This document shows positions 44,561-52,183 of a stretch of 52,183 nucleotides of DNA, in pieces. Each line of letters begins with the position of its first letter. Position 1 is the first letter of the stretch. The stretch lies in assembly GCF_015207875.1 (NCBI RefSeq), contig NZ_JADEVZ010000033.1, positions 1 through 52,183 of the forward strand, read 5' to 3'. Position numbers and translations under genes: made by a program. This stretch comes from Dolichospermum sp. LEGE 00240. Its GTDB lineage: Bacteria; Cyanobacteriota; Cyanobacteriia; Cyanobacteriales; Nostocaceae. Below the pieces are notes generated by a model. That model did not search any database. It saw only the letters and a program-made list of their open reading frames with translations, and was not told the DNA's origin.

Positions 44561-44926
44561 TAGGGGTTGCTGAATAAGTTGTCTGTGAGGGGAGGTGACA
44601 GGTGACAGGTTACAGGTTACAGGTTACAGGTTACAGGTTACAGGTGACAGGTTACAGGTTACAGGTGACAGGTTACAGGTGACAGGTGACAGGTGACAGG
44701 TGACAGGTTACAGGTGACAGGTTACAGGTGACAGGTTACAGGTTACAGGTTACAGGTTACAGGTTACAGGTTACAGGTTACAGGTTACAGGTTACAGGGA
44801 AGGAATTTTCTTCTTTCTTCTTTCTTCTTTCTCCTGAACTCCTGATAGCGCAGCGTGGCGTTAGCCATACTCCTGAACTTATTGAACTTATTAATAAATG
44901 GTTTTAGCTTTATTTAGCAATCCCTA
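44561..44926. mobile_element. MITE-like element carrying a heptamer array
   Basis: The termini taggggttgctgaataa (44561-44577) and ttatttagcaatcccta (ending 44926) are inverted repeats with two mismatches and match the family C ends at 18235 and 20725. Inside are the heptamer array (44594-44799) and a gatagcgcagcgtggcgtta short repeat. No transposase is encoded. Confidence 0.55.
44594..44799. repeat. Heptanucleotide tandem array
   Basis: About 29 units of 7 bp in two variants, caggtga and caggtta, are mixed at the start and pure caggtta towards the end. It is the same repeat family as 34449-34762. Confidence 0.9.
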
Positions 44927-44943
44927 AATAAAAAACTTGACAC

Positions 44944-44971
44944 TCTCCGCGTCTTTAGACGCGGAGATTCG
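44944..44971. repeat. GC-rich hairpin resembling an IS200/IS605 end
   Basis: tctccgcgtct and agacgcggaga form an 11-bp stem with a 2-base loop in otherwise AT-rich DNA. Hairpins of this form occur at the ends of IS200/IS605 elements; no tnpA or tnpB is present here, so it may be a leftover end. It could also serve as a transcript-end structure for mutM, whose stop is 60 bp away. Confidence 0.4.
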
Positions 44972-45031
44972 ACAGAGAGTATAAGTTTGATGAAAACCTA
45001 TATTTTTGGGATGGGGCTTCTGTCGGGAAAG

Positions 45032-45871
45032 CTAACTTTGACATTGAGGACAGAAATGACTAGAACGCCCACCTAACTTAATTCGTTGGATGACACGACC
45101 ACAAACCTTGCAAAGTTCGCCAGTGCGGTTATAAACCCAGGCTTCACCGCCATAATTACCGTTAACGCCTTTCACACTCAAGAAATTACTAAAAGTCGTT
45201 CCACCTACCGCAATACTCGCTGATAAAACTTGAATAATTGCCGTTCGTAAAAGTTCAATTTGGGGAAGTTGTAATTCTGTACAGAGAGTAGTTGGTAAAA
45301 TCCCACTTTTAAATAAAGCTTCATCTGCATAAATATTACCTAATCCTGCCACCATTGACTGATCTAATAATCCAGTTTTAATAGGACGACGGGATTTTTT
45401 TAATTTATCAGCAAAATACGCCACAGTGAACTCTGGGGAAAAGGGGTCAACTGCCAATTTTGCCAAACCTGTAATAATACTTTCTACAGCTACATGACTA
45501 GGAACATACCACATTTGCCCGAAGGTGCGCTGGTCAACAAAGCGTAATTCTTGCTTTTCCCCAAAAAATAACCTCACTCTGGTGTGTTTGTGTAAAGGTT
45601 GATCTTGGGTTAACCAAAGTAACTGACCGGTCATGCGGAGGTGAACTCCTAAATAACTGGGAGAAGGTGAGGAAAGTTCAGCCAAGAGATATTTACCACG
45701 ACGATGCCAGGTAGTAATAGTATTCCCTTTAACTTTATCAATAAATTCATCAACGGAAAACGGGTAGGCAATGGTGCGTTGTAGCAACACATCTCCCCCC
45801 GTCACTTCTTGACTCAGGGTTAATTGATTCAAACCCCGGCGGACTGTTTCAACTTCAGGCAGTTCAGGCAT
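45032..45871 (-). CDS. mutM: Formamidopyrimidine-DNA glycosylase
   Basis: The 279-residue base-excision enzyme removes 8-oxoguanine and formamidopyrimidines and nicks the DNA. The N-terminal MPELPEVETVRRGL supplies catalytic Pro2 and Glu3, the helix-two-turn-helix holds QSMVAGLGNIYADEALF, and the C-terminal zinc finger has CKVCGRVIQRIKLGGRSSH then CPQC. Length and motifs are complete. It follows psaE on the same strand after 117 bp. Confidence 0.95.
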   Translation of the reverse strand: MPELPEVETVRRGLNQLTLSQEVTGGDVLLQRTIAYPFSVDEFIDKVKGNTITTWHRRGKYLLAELSSPSPSYLGVHLRMTGQLLWLTQDQPLHKHTRVRLFFGEKQELRFVDQRTFGQMWYVPSHVAVESIITGLAKLAVDPFSPEFTVAYFADKLKKSRRPIKTGLLDQSMVAGLGNIYADEALFKSGILPTTLCTELQLPQIELLRTAIIQVLSASIAVGGTTFSNFLSVKGVNGNYGGEAWVYNRTGELCKVCGRVIQRIKLGGRSSHFCPQCQS

Positions 45872-45988
45872 TCAAGCAAATAATATTTTTAGGGAAAGGT
45901 ATGGTCAAACAGAGGAAATAGACAAGATTTTTACCTTGACATCTTTTCCTAATTATCCCATTAAACAATCCCCTTGATGCTTGACTAT

Positions 45989-46204
45989 TTATTTGGCTGC
46001 GGCTTTGGGTTTAGGTGCTTCCACCTCAATTAATTCATCTACAGCAAAGTTGTTGGTGTTGAGATCAGAGTAGTTAACTTTGTCAAAGCGAACAATTACA
46101 GGGTATTTAATCCCGCTTTTGTCAACAGAAACCACTGTACCAAGATCCTGAAACCAGTAGGACTCAGGGCGGAGAACACGTACTTTAGAACCACGTTGAA
46201 CCAT
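45989..46204 (-). CDS. psaE: Photosystem I reaction centre subunit IV (PsaE)
   Basis: The 71-residue SH3-like stromal subunit helps ferredoxin docking and cyclic electron flow. It starts [20 protein letters not shown], continues [20 protein letters not shown] and ends in the alanine/lysine-rich tail APKPKAAAK. The 200-bp upstream region is gene-free and presumably holds its strong, light-regulated promoter. Confidence 0.96.
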   Translation of the reverse strand: MVQRGSKVRVLRPESYWFQDLGTVVSVDKSGIKYPVIVRFDKVNYSDLNTNNFAVDELIEVEAPKPKAAAK

Positions 46205-46417
46205 GATGGATCTTCCCTTTTGAAGTATGAATTGCCGTTAAAGTAGGGCTGATTGTTTTCACTCTACAACCTCAAGGTATTTGCTTGTGGTTTTGTTAAG
46301 TTATTTGTCAAATTGCTGGGTTTTCATCGGTAATGAGTTGTTAATCTTCCCTGCGACTTCTTGACAAACTACCCATAATAGAGTAAGTTCATTCCCAAAC
46401 ACTCCTGGCAAAATGTT

Positions 46418-47002
46418 CTATGTCTTACTTAATACAAAAACACTACCTTCGTTCCCCCTACCTATACGGAGATAATTATCTATATAAGTAATATCTAGCC
46501 AACCTTGTTGTTGTTCACTTTGAATGGGAAAATCAAAAGCGGTAAATTTTTTGCCTAATTCAATTTGTTGGATGAAGTTTCCCGGTGTTGTATAGCCAAT
46601 TAGGCTTTGTAAACCAATTATAGAACGTTGGAATTTTACTTGCACACGCTGTTGGGATACTGGTTCAAATTTAGCAGCAACGCTAACTAATCCTGCGAAG
46701 AAAGGAATGCCATAAATCTCAGCTATGTTATAAACACTGTTGCTTTCTACCCGAATACATTGGTAAATTTGACCAAGTTTACAAAAGGGTAAACGATCTA
46801 TGTTTAATAAGGCTTTGCTCGTGGTGTATAGTAGTCGCCAGTCACCTTCTAGTAAATTACTAGCTGCTAATGGTCGTGGCGTGGGATTAAAGTCTTCTAA
46901 GTTGGCGATCGCTGCTAAAATAGCTTGTTGTTGTGGCTGACTTGCCAATAAACCGCGATTAGTGCCAACAATTAGATCAATAAGAGTTGATTTGCCTATC
47001 AT
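46418..47002 (-). CDS. PAP/fibrillin-family protein, second copy
   Basis: The 194-residue product (from ATG 47002, MIGKSTLIDL; five codons upstream is another ATG) has the PAP/fibrillin entry motif NLLEGDWRLLYTTSKALL and exit motif LDITYIDNYLRIGRGNEGSV. It is the paralogue of 21154-21804 but lacks that protein's N-terminal extension and has a different loop. A thylakoid lipid-binding or photoprotective function is expected from the family. Confidence 0.85.
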   Translation of the reverse strand: MIGKSTLIDLIVGTNRGLLASQPQQQAILAAIANLEDFNPTPRPLAASNLLEGDWRLLYTTSKALLNIDRLPFCKLGQIYQCIRVESNSVYNIAEIYGIPFFAGLVSVAAKFEPVSQQRVQVKFQRSIIGLQSLIGYTTPGNFIQQIELGKKFTAFDFPIQSEQQQGWLDITYIDNYLRIGRGNEGSVFVLSKT

Positions 47003-47246
47003 TACCCAATGCCTCAAGAGTTTACATGATGAAATAGCATTAATAAAATATTAATGTTCTTTGTCTATAACCATACAATTCATGAATAATGCCTTTTTGA
47101 CTACCGTTCGCTCGTTAAATGAAAATTTTCTTTGATTCGGATTCAGCAGTTAAAGACCTGTATGAAGGAATAAATTAACTCGTATCAAGTCAGTATGATA
47201 GACTCTTAGTGTCTAGTTATATAAACCCCCGTGTGTGACTGTTAAT

Positions 47247-47486
47247 ATGTTAGATTCTCCCCTCCGTGAAGCCCCCCGAAACCAGCGAGCATCAGTTATT
47301 CCCTTAAAACAAGAGTCCTCTATGTTGGACTGGCTGCGGCTTAGTGGCCGACTGATAGCCCGTGATATCCATGACACCGAATCGCGGGAAGATGTAGAAG
47401 TAATATCCGATTTTCTGGGCGCAGACGACGGAATTGGTGATATTGACTATGATGATGACGATGATACACCTGTTGATGATGACTAG
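47247..47486 (+). CDS. DUF3134-family protein
   Basis: The 79-residue acidic protein starts MLDSPLREAPRNQRASVIPL and continues SSMLDWLRLSGRLIARD; its tail is almost entirely Asp (DYDDDDDTPVDDD). It matches the cyanobacteria-specific DUF3134. ATG 47247 is preferred to an upstream alternative start because it gives the usual N-terminus. Function unknown. Confidence 0.8.
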   Translation: MLDSPLREAPRNQRASVIPLKQESSMLDWLRLSGRLIARDIHDTESREDVEVISDFLGADDGIGDIDYDDDDDTPVDDD

Positions 47487-47683
47487 CACCGCAGGGCGGA
47501 AGTCAAAAGTCAAAAATCAAACGTCAAAAGTAATATTAAGCAAGCTTTTTGGCGATTGAGAATGGTTAGTTTATTGACGCTGTGCTGTACTAGTTCCCAA
47601 AATACTGCGAACTATCAGCTAAAAACAGTCTCTATGGCTTTATTTAGGTTTTTTTAAAGTGTGGAGTGAAGGGAATTTTTTTT

Positions 47684-48784
47684 GTGGACGCTAAATTATC
47701 TCCTAACCAAAGTTTGAATTTTTCGGGAATGGGCTTGGCTTCCTTGCTGGCCTTGGTACTGAGTGCAACAGCCTTGATTTTCGATAGCATGGGGCATAGA
47801 ACCCCTTGGTATCCGATTTCCCTCACCCTACCTTTTTTATTGACTGCTGTGGGTGTGACAATTCTGGGACAGTGGGTGATTCCTCTGTTACAAAGGCTGA
47901 AAACGGGACAGATTATCCGGGAAGATGGCCCCCAGGCACATCTCAAAAAGGCAGGAACACCAACTATGGGAGGTATATTTTTTATCCCTGTAGCGGTGAT
48001 AATTGCTTGTATATTGGCGGATTTTTCTGAAAATGTCCTGGCGGTTTCGGCTTTAACTCTCAGCTACGGTTTCATTGGTTGGATAGACGACTGGCAAATT
48101 TTGCGTCGGAAGTCTAACAAGGGAATTTCTCCGAAGATGAAGTTAGCTTTGCAAGTGATCTTTGGGGCTGTGTTTTGTGTCTGGTTGATGTTTAAAGGTG
48201 ACTTTAGTATAACTAATATCCATTTACCTTGGGTGGGTTTGTCCTTACCTTTGGGACTGTTGTTCTGGCCTGTAGCCGGGTTTGTCCTGGTGGCAGAGAG
48301 CAATGCTACTAATTTAACAGATGGGATTGATGGTTTAGCAGCGGGAACAGTAGCGATCGCTATTTTCGCATTAGGTGTGATCATTGCCCCAACTTCCCCA
48401 GACTTAATGGTTTTCTGTGCTGCTGTCAGCGGTAGTTGCTTAGGCTTTTTAGCCTACAATCGTAACCCAGCTAGTGTTTTCATGGGTGATACCGGTTCTT
48501 TAGCCTTGGGTGGCGCTTTAGCTGCGGTTGCACTGTTAACAAATAGCTTGGTGGCTCTGTTTATCCTGAGTGGTATCTTCTTTGTGGAAACCCTCTCTGT
48601 CATGGCACAAGTCAGCTATTATAAAGCGACAAAGGGACCAGATGGCAAAGGTAAGCGATTATTTAAAATGGCTCCTTTACATCATCATTTAGAATTAACT
48701 GGTTGGTCAGAATTGCAAGTAGTGGCTGTATTTTACATTATCGCTGCTTTTCTAGCTTCTGTCTGTATTATGTCCATAAAATAA
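47684..48784 (+). CDS. mraY: Phospho-N-acetylmuramoyl-pentapeptide transferase
   Basis: The 366-residue integral membrane enzyme forms lipid I from UDP-MurNAc-pentapeptide and undecaprenyl phosphate. About ten membrane helices and all signatures are present: HLKKAGTPTMGG, the catalytic aspartates in GWIDDWQI and NLTDGIDGLA, and PLHHHLELTGW. GTG 47684 (MDAKLSPNQ) matches family starts; the frame extends six codons further to another GTG. A terminator follows directly, so it is the last gene of its transcript. Confidence 0.95.
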   Translation: MDAKLSPNQSLNFSGMGLASLLALVLSATALIFDSMGHRTPWYPISLTLPFLLTAVGVTILGQWVIPLLQRLKTGQIIREDGPQAHLKKAGTPTMGGIFFIPVAVIIACILADFSENVLAVSALTLSYGFIGWIDDWQILRRKSNKGISPKMKLALQVIFGAVFCVWLMFKGDFSITNIHLPWVGLSLPLGLLFWPVAGFVLVAESNATNLTDGIDGLAAGTVAIAIFALGVIIAPTSPDLMVFCAAVSGSCLGFLAYNRNPASVFMGDTGSLALGGALAAVALLTNSLVALFILSGIFFVETLSVMAQVSYYKATKGPDGKGKRLFKMAPLHHHLELTGWSELQVVAVFYIIAAFLASVCIMSIK

Positions 48785-48810
48785 TCAGTTTTGTTTTAAA
48801 AATAAAAACC

Positions 48811-48838
48811 CACAACCTCCAAATTTGGGGGTTGTTTT
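48811..48838 (+). terminator. Intrinsic terminator after mraY
   Basis: cacaacctcc and ggggttgt arms pair around aaattt and are followed by tttttgtttt, 27 bp behind the stop codon. A strong rho-independent terminator pattern. Confidence 0.8.
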
Positions 48839-48969
48839 TGTTTTGAGATTGGGAGTTCTGTGCGGGACGTAAATTACCCCAATTCCCAATACTCAAATTG
48901 TCATTTAAGTAAGTAGACGAAAATAAATCAAAGTAGATTAAGTAACGTAAAAAATCTGGAGATGATTTC

Positions 48970-49015
48970 GTAGTAAGGGCTTCAGCCCTTAAATGAGGAA
49001 TAAATTCCTCACTAC
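48970..49015. repeat. Compound palindromic repeat
   Basis: Two adjacent palindromes, agggcttcagccct and gaggaataaattcctc, are enclosed by gtagt/actac arms. The second is related to the 26386 family. It lies in the 433-bp gene-free stretch 48785-49217; the remainder is AT-rich, presumably including the protease promoter, with no other structure seen. Confidence 0.6.
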
Positions 49016-49217
49016 AAACTTTGAATTATTCAAGCCGTTCTACTTACACCCTTGAGGAGTTGAGCAAATTCAGGGGATTATTGGGATATTTTGCCAGATA
49101 GAAACAAAATATTTGTTACTTACGTCTAATCACTAGACTGCTGTAACAAGCAATGTTACGCTTTAAGTTTACACGGCAGTAGGTTGGGTGTAAAGTTACC
49201 AGGGAATCTAAACCAAC

Positions 49218-50297
49218 ATGAAGCATCTATCGTACCGCTATGGTATTTTGACGCTTTTTTATATATGTACCCTCATGGGTATAACTAGAAATAATAGCGT
49301 CTTCGCATTAACGGTTGAGGAAGAAGCAAATCGAGTTTGTACTCAAGGGAGTGCTGCCGTTATCACAGTTAAAACTGGTAATGGACATGGTAGCGGTTTT
49401 TTGGTCAGTCAGGATGGCTTAATTATTACCAACGCTCATGTTGTAGATGGTAGTCCTAGCGTTGTTACTGTCGTGTTTCGGGATGGTAAACAATTACCCG
49501 CAGATGTGATAGGTTTTGCTAGGGGTGGAGTGGATTTAGCAGCTTTAAAAATCCAAAACCGCAGGAACTTACCATACCTAAGTTTAGCTCGTCCTGGAAC
49601 AGCAAAGGTAGGTTATCGAGCATTTGCGATTGGTAGTCCTCTTGATGCTGATAACCGTGATACCTGCACCCAAGGTAATATTAGCCGGATTCGTCCCGAC
49701 GGAACTATTCAACATACCGCATTTTTAAATCCTGGAAACTCTGGCGGACCCTTATTAAACAGCCAAGGGGGAGTTATTGGTGTTAATACCAGCGTAGCTT
49801 TAGCTCCCATTATTGTTAATGGTATACCAATGGGTGGTGTACCTGGTGGAACTGGAATTAACCTTTCTCAACCAGGAGAGAAAGTCAAATCTTTTCTAGC
49901 AGATATCAAACAACAAAAAGTTTCTCCTATCTCCACTGTCCCTACATCAAAAGAACCATCTATAGAAACTATTTCCCTTAATGGTCAAGTAATTAATGGT
50001 AGTTTAAATGGCAGTCCTAATGGTTATATATTTTCAGGTAAAGCAGGACAAACAGTTGTAATTGAAATGGATAGTCAGAAGATTAATCCATTCTTAACCT
50101 TATCTCAAGTTATCGAATCTGATGCTGGGAAAGAGATTGAAAAAATTGCTGAAAATGACGACAAAGGAGCAGGTAATTTTAATGCTAGGATTGTCGCTAC
50201 TTTACCAGCAGATGGAATTTATTTAATAGTTGCCAATTCTTCCGAAAGGGGGGAAACTGGTAATTATAGTTTACGCGCTATTTCTAAATATGAGTAG
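49218..50297 (+). CDS. Exported trypsin-like serine protease with PPC-type C-terminal domain
   Basis: The 359-residue protein has a signal peptide to about residue 31 (VFA-LT). A chymotrypsin-fold domain follows with catalytic triad His in IITNAHVVDG, Asp in GGVDLAALK and Ser in LNPGNSGGPLL. The C-terminal 100 residues (ISLNGQVINGSLNGSPNGYI to YLIVANSSERGETGNYSL) form a pre-peptidase-like beta domain. No PDZ domain, so it is not a standard HtrA. Its stop codon TAG is the first part of a palindromic repeat. Confidence 0.88.
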   Translation: MKHLSYRYGILTLFYICTLMGITRNNSVFALTVEEEANRVCTQGSAAVITVKTGNGHGSGFLVSQDGLIITNAHVVDGSPSVVTVVFRDGKQLPADVIGFARGGVDLAALKIQNRRNLPYLSLARPGTAKVGYRAFAIGSPLDADNRDTCTQGNISRIRPDGTIQHTAFLNPGNSGGPLLNSQGGVIGVNTSVALAPIIVNGIPMGGVPGGTGINLSQPGEKVKSFLADIKQQKVSPISTVPTSKEPSIETISLNGQVINGSLNGSPNGYIFSGKAGQTVVIEMDSQKINPFLTLSQVIESDAGKEIEKIAENDDKGAGNFNARIVATLPADGIYLIVANSSERGETGNYSLRAISKYE

Positions 50298-50381
50298 GTT
50301 GGGTTGAAGAATGAAACCCAACATTCTTAAACAACAACGTTCTAACTGTGTTGGGTTTCGCTGTTGCTCTACCCAACCTAC
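50294..50381. repeat. Palindromic repeat overlapping a stop codon
   Basis: gtaggttgggt (50294-50304) and acccaacctac (50371-50381) form the outer stem, with gaaacccaaca/tgttgggtttc inside. It belongs to the family at 38050-38186. The stop codon of the protease gene (50295-50297) lies in the first arm. Confidence 0.75.
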
Positions 50382-50426
50382 ATTTTCACAATCAACATTA
50401 ATTTTTTAACTAAGGACTCAAAAATC

Positions 50427-50996
50427 ATGAAATTACAATCACTTTCCACCTTTTTAGGATTAACAACATTGACCTTAACCATGAGCATAAATCCTGGTTT
50501 AAGTCAAGATAATGCTTCTGAAAATCAACCCAATCAAGTCACATTTTTCTGTCAAGAAATATTTGATCAAGCCAGTGGTGAAAAAGTTCCCGCTACCATT
50601 GCTTGGGTTCCTGAACGTCAAGGTCACGTACGGTTTATTGGTTGGAAATCCGAGTATTTTGCCAAAGGTAGCTGGACTCCCCAAAAACGTTGCCAAGAAG
50701 TATCTAAAAAATTCCATAATTTCTATGAAGCAGGTCGTTTAAATCGCTTGACAACGGGTAAAAATAAGGGTTATTCTGTGGTTTGTGCTGTGGCAAGTAA
50801 TGAACAAACTTGTAATGGTAACAATCAATTATTTACCCTAAAAAATAATAGTAACCCAGGATTAGTTTTAGAGCAACTTGTGAATATAGCCCAGGGTAAA
50901 AGTTCAGAACCACTTTGGCAAAATTCAGGAAATAGAAAGTATTTGAATGTGGGTAAGTATTTGCAAAATGCCCCACTTGTCAATATTAAAAAATAG
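50427..50996 (+). CDS. COP23-domain exported protein
   Basis: The 189-residue protein has a signal peptide ending near GLSQ (residue 27), then a COP23-type domain: TFFCQEIFDQASGEKVPATI, RCQEVSKKFHNFYEAG and YSVVCAVASNEQTCNG, with four cysteines likely forming two disulfides. COP23 was named for a circadian-regulated membrane-associated protein of a unicellular diazotroph; its function is unknown. The ATG at 50427 follows a weak taagga ribosome-binding site. It is flanked by two secreted proteases. Confidence 0.8.
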   Translation: MKLQSLSTFLGLTTLTLTMSINPGLSQDNASENQPNQVTFFCQEIFDQASGEKVPATIAWVPERQGHVRFIGWKSEYFAKGSWTPQKRCQEVSKKFHNFYEAGRLNRLTTGKNKGYSVVCAVASNEQTCNGNNQLFTLKNNSNPGLVLEQLVNIAQGKSSEPLWQNSGNRKYLNVGKYLQNAPLVNIKK

Positions 50997-51091
50997 CCAT
51001 TCTTGACATTGACTGTATTTGAAACAGAACCTCAAACTTCCATTTTCAACCACAGTCTGGAAACAAGTTCAAAATTCCCATAAATTCCCAT

Positions 51092-51210
51092 AGTCGGTTT
51101 TAACCGACTTTAGCTATTAGACAGGGAATTTATTCCCTGGCTAAAATCTGGCTAAATCTGGCTAAAATCTGGCTAAATCTGGCTAAAATCTGGCTAAATC
51201 TGGCTAAAAT
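51092..51210. repeat. Palindromes followed by a 21-bp tandem repeat
   Basis: agtcggttttaaccgact and cagggaatttattccctg are palindromes matching those at 26386-26480 in inverted order. They are followed by about four units of the 21-bp tandem ctggctaaaatctggctaaat. They lie in the 313-bp gene-free stretch 50997-51309, which also holds a 25-bp palindrome. Confidence 0.75.
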
Positions 51211-51253
51211 CCCTTGTTTATCTTGATTTATCGAACAACAAATTCAAAGAATG

Positions 51254-51278
51254 GTGCGTTACGCTGTCGCTAACGCAC
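51254..51278. repeat. Short palindrome, gtgcgtta family
   Basis: gtgcgttacg and the complementary gctaacgcac form a near-perfect 9-10 bp stem, followed by cctac. It is a shortened relative of the repeats at 24042 and 32583. Confidence 0.6.
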
Positions 51279-51309
51279 CCTACAAATCATCTACTAATCA
51301 ACAACTACC

Positions 51310-52183
51310 ATGAACCGTAACATTGCTATTATTTCCTTCTTATTATTCCTATCTTTCCCATCATTGACATTAGCAAATGTTTCCCGTTCCTTAGCTAAAA
51401 CAATTACCCCGGCTACCTGTAATATAAAACCTGATAACCCCGAAAGTGGAGAATATGATTCACTCCAAAAACTCCAAACCCTTGCTAAACAAATTACAGT
51501 CAGAGTCATTGGTGATAATAACGGCGGTTCAGGAACAATATTGGCTAAAAAGGGCAATTCTTATTTAGTTGTTACCAACTCTCATGTTTTACTGGGAGTT
51601 AATAAAGTTCAAATTAAAACACCTGATAATCAAATCTATTCAGCCCAAATTTTGCCTAATACTAATTTTGGTAAACTAGATTTAGCTGTCTTGCAATTTA
51701 CATCTAATCAAAATTATTGTCTACCTAAAGAAATTGCTAGTTTCGATATTAATACAGATACACCAGTTATAGCCGCCGGCTATTCTAGCAGCAAAGGAGA
51801 AATGTTATTTAGAAATGGAACAGTAAAACAAATAATTTCTCAACCTAGTTTAAAAGCCGGATATGAAATTGGTTATACCAGCGATATTGAACAGGGAATG
51901 AGCGGCGGTCCAATTATTAGTAGTCTAGGGTATCTCCTGGGAATTAATGGCATTAGTTCCTATCCTCTAGTCAATTCTGGTTATGTTTATACCAACGGAA
52001 AACGCCCCACAAATACAGAAATTCAAGAATTTAGAAAACTCAGTTGGGGAATACCTATTAAAACCGTTTTAGGTCAGGTAAGACCAGAAGTTCTCACCGC
52101 TTATAATTTACCTATACCAGATATTAAACAGCAAATAGCAGAAGTACCATTAACAGGATGGTTAGGAGAATTAGAAGCAAAAG
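51310..52183 (+). CDS. Exported trypsin-like serine protease, incomplete at window end
   Basis: The frame is open from ATG 51310 to the window edge (291 codons). The signal peptide ends near LTLA (residue 19). The triad is visible: His in VVTNSHVLLG, Asp in GKLDLAVLQF and Ser in EQGMSGGPIIS. After the protease domain comes a region with WGIPIKTVLGQVRPEVLTAY and PLTGWLGELEAK; related cyanobacterial proteases often continue into tetratricopeptide repeats, but the window ends first. It is paralogous in plan to the protease at 49218 but clearly diverged in sequence. Confidence 0.85.
   Translation, partial: MNRNIAIISFLLFLSFPSLTLANVSRSLAKTITPATCNIKPDNPESGEYDSLQKLQTLAKQITVRVIGDNNGGSGTILAKKGNSYLVVTNSHVLLGVNKVQIKTPDNQIYSAQILPNTNFGKLDLAVLQFTSNQNYCLPKEIASFDINTDTPVIAAGYSSSKGEMLFRNGTVKQIISQPSLKAGYEIGYTSDIEQGMSGGPIISSLGYLLGINGISSYPLVNSGYVYTNGKRPTNTEIQEFRKLSWGIPIKTVLGQVRPEVLTAYNLPIPDIKQQIAEVPLTGWLGELEAK

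Noticed and set aside
1-52183. tRNA and rRNA genes
   Set aside because: Intergenic regions were read on both strands; no cloverleaf with TTCGA-type arm or rRNA core sequence was found.

Overview
The window comes from a heterocyst-forming, nitrogen-fixing filamentous cyanobacterium of the order Nostocales; the low GC content and repeat load fit an Anabaena/Dolichospermum/Aphanizomenon-like genome, but genus is inference. Evidence: frequent HIP1 octamers (gcgatcgc), a split DnaE carrying a trans-splicing C-intein, photosystem I subunit PsaE, heme oxygenase, a high-light-inducible protein, SasA, the CO2-uptake NDH-1 genes, an uptake-hydrogenase maturation protease, a nitrogenase-associated ArsC-like protein, and heptanucleotide short tandem repeats of the kind known from heterocystous cyanobacteria.

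Layout. 0-4.9 kb: an MMADHC-like protein, a broken REP-associated transposase, the dnaE C-terminal half with its intein, a 54-residue Cys-rich protein and a CruP/CruA-type flavoprotein. 5.3-10.3 kb: ndhF-ndhD-cup operon for NDH-1-dependent CO2 hydration; no cupS follows, so I favour the constitutive ndhF4-ndhD4-cupB version. 10.5-14.3 kb: a nitrogen/hydrogen accessory group (ArsC-like nitrogenase-associated protein with His-rich tail, cupin, helical protein, hydrogenase protease HupW) containing a SagB-type oxidoreductase pseudogene. 14.4-26.3 kb: SET protein, 1-Cys peroxiredoxin, GlmM, heme oxygenase, YdcF-like protein, zinc-type CDF transporter, Hli, PAP/fibrillin, a short protein with a GG motif, a membrane protein, a peptidoglycan-binding protein and an SLH lipoprotein.

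26.4-41.6 kb is accessory and AT-rich, and resembles a decaying defence/conflict island: an AAA_35 ATPase fused to a GUN4 tetrapyrrole-binding-like domain (upstream start followed by an in-frame TAA), a four-helix-bundle protein, hicBA, an alpha/beta-hydrolase fused to AAA_35, then (after sasA, crr7 and a second CDF transporter) a PLD/helicase remnant next to an intact 1070-residue Eco57I-type methyltransferase and a Uma2 fragment. 41.7-52.2 kb returns to housekeeping: MltA, MutM, PsaE, a second PAP/fibrillin, DUF3134, MraY, and an exported-protein group (two trypsin-like proteases around a COP23-domain protein; the last runs off the window).

The intergenic DNA is rich in small repeats: a 133-bp MITE with a 10-bp target duplication that includes a stop codon, at least three other dispersed families, heptamer arrays at 34.4 and 44.6 kb, and many palindromes, several directly adjoining stop codons. 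No rRNA, tRNA or CRISPR array was found. The least-explained items are the two AAA_35 fusion proteins, a 179-bp structured element at 44.2 kb, and the GG-motif protein at 21.8 kb.
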